Of a stretch of 64,000 bases of DNA, positions 63,301 to 64,000 are shown piece after piece. The notes below the pieces were generated by a model. That model saw nothing but the letters and a program-made list of their open reading frames with translations. It was not told where the DNA came from and made no database searches. Numbering within the stretch: the stretch's first letter is position 1; every line of letters begins with the position of its first letter. The position numbers and the translations under genes are program-made. This stretch comes from Halichondria panicea (lineage: Eukaryota > Porifera > Demospongiae > Suberitida > Halichondriidae), in NCBI RefSeq assembly GCF_963675165.1, contig NC_087381.1:620001-684000 (forward strand). The letters are read 5' to 3'.

Positions 63301-63750
63301 TATACACCTACTGAAAGTGTATAACATCACTCACTTATTGCACACACTAATCCCACATCGTCAGAACGGTCACAGTTATGATCTCCAATAGGATTTCGTG
63401 GGCAGTTTTCAAGTCTACTTTCGGAACCATTGCAGCGAAGGCCGTCCAACCATATCGGAGTGGATGCTGACACTATTAGGGCACTGTATACATGTGAAGA
63501 GTGGAATAATTTGGATTAATAATAGCATATACGCAAGCAAATCTATTGGTATATACTTACTTTCGTACAACCCCATAGGCTACGTAACCTTGGAAAACCA
63601 ACTGACGACAAGCCACAAGTGCACCGGTTGAACCAAATCCGTCCTGACACACTGTCCCCCATTGTCCATTGTAATATATCTCCAATCTACCACTTCTGCC
63701 TCCTGTTGAACCAGACGAATCTACCAGCCTCACATCTCCACTCAATTGCC
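60301..63750 (-). CDS. g11: SRCR receptor, at least 4 SRCR domains (5' partial)
   Basis: Visible exons: 63561-63750 and 63335-63483; 63092-63278 and 62682-62830; 61761-61947 and 61486-61634; 61154-61340 and 60905-61062; then 60301-60728 (TM and tail), about 594 codons. The signal exon and any further domains lie beyond the right edge. The four domains match, in order, the four-domain block that occurs twice in g8. The donor at 62682 is GTGCGT and that at 61154 is GTGGGT, both usable. The stalk has a single PTSSSS. The helix is poly-Ile/Val and followed by KRRRRL. The tail ends APPAYPG as in g8. First-Cys neighbours vary (CQD, CDD, CDD, CND). Confidence 0.82.
62157..62229. repeat. short dispersed repeat
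   Basis: About 70 bp (CAACCAGTAGGTTGTACATA, TTTTCAATTATTGCACAAAT) match 27346-27415. It lies in a long g11 intron (61948-62681) that otherwise shows no coding signal. Confidence 0.65.
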
Positions 63751-64000
63751 CTGCATGCATGCATGCACGAAATGAACAACAACACTATCTTCAGATAAAA
63801 TTCAATATTAGTAAGCAAGCCGTCACTCACATAATCCTGGCTACTATATACTCCCTGATGAAATCTTGTTTGTACTAACTTCTTTATACTTTCAGTGTTG
63901 GCTCAATATAATCTTCATTATCACAGCTATTATAATAATAGTAGTCCTTGTGTATAATTATATCAACAATAATTATATTAGGTCAACGTCAATTCATTCA
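63751..64000. other. g11 intron at the right edge
   Basis: No exon recognised. By analogy with the other genes this is the intron upstream of an SRCR A exon. Confidence 0.55.

Overview
This window is animal (eukaryotic) DNA: split genes, GT-AG introns, TATA promoters and many small DNA transposons in an AT-rich background. The gene content (a dense array of scavenger receptor cysteine-rich, SRCR, receptors with very short introns) points to a sponge, probably a demosponge. That assignment is an inference from family and style, not from a marker gene.

The backbone is a head-to-tail array of eleven related genes, all on the minus strand, called g1 to g11 here from left to right. Each gene is built from the same parts: a signal-peptide exon (Met-Met-Asn-Cys-Leu-Leu-Trp-Lys-like), a variable number of two-exon SRCR cassettes, and one last exon with a transmembrane helix, an Arg-rich stop-transfer and a Pro/Tyr/Gln-rich tail. 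Most tails end in Pro-Pro-Pro-Tyr-Pro-Gly. Every cassette begins and ends in intron phase 1, with a phase 2 intron inside, so whole domains can be gained or lost in frame. SRCR counts are: g1 3 (tail cut by the left edge), g2 1, g3 0, g4 2, g5 2, g6 1 (pseudogene), g7 3 (divergent), g8 8, g9 3 plus a half (pseudogene), g10 2, g11 at least 4 (5' end beyond the right edge).

Layout: g1 1-6569; g2 7764-9755; g3 10703-12339; g4 13530-17655; g5 18320-26877, a near-identical copy of g4 whose last intron holds a 4.4 kb nest of transposons; a 3.3 kb transposon-rich spacer; g6 30159-32469; g7 33416-37865; g8 38941-46860; g9 48287-53800; g10 54838-58381; g11 60301-63750 onward. Nine of the ten visible promoters share a TATA box about 35-55 bp from the start codon and most share an AGGTCA-containing motif about 90-160 bp further upstream.

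The only clear non-SRCR protein genes lie inside g5. They belong to a 3.0 kb pogo/Tigger-like transposon encoding a DDE_1 transposase and, convergently, a HIRAN-Ulp1-type cysteine protease fusion. About fifteen other inserts are non-autonomous elements, many with readable target-site duplications. Fossil SRCR, tail and transmembrane exons, two of them inverted onto the plus strand, show that the array has turned over by duplication, deletion, inversion and transposon insertion.

The proteins probably act as cell-surface pattern-recognition or adhesion receptors signalling or trafficking through WW-domain partners of the PPxY tail. This is inference from domain families.
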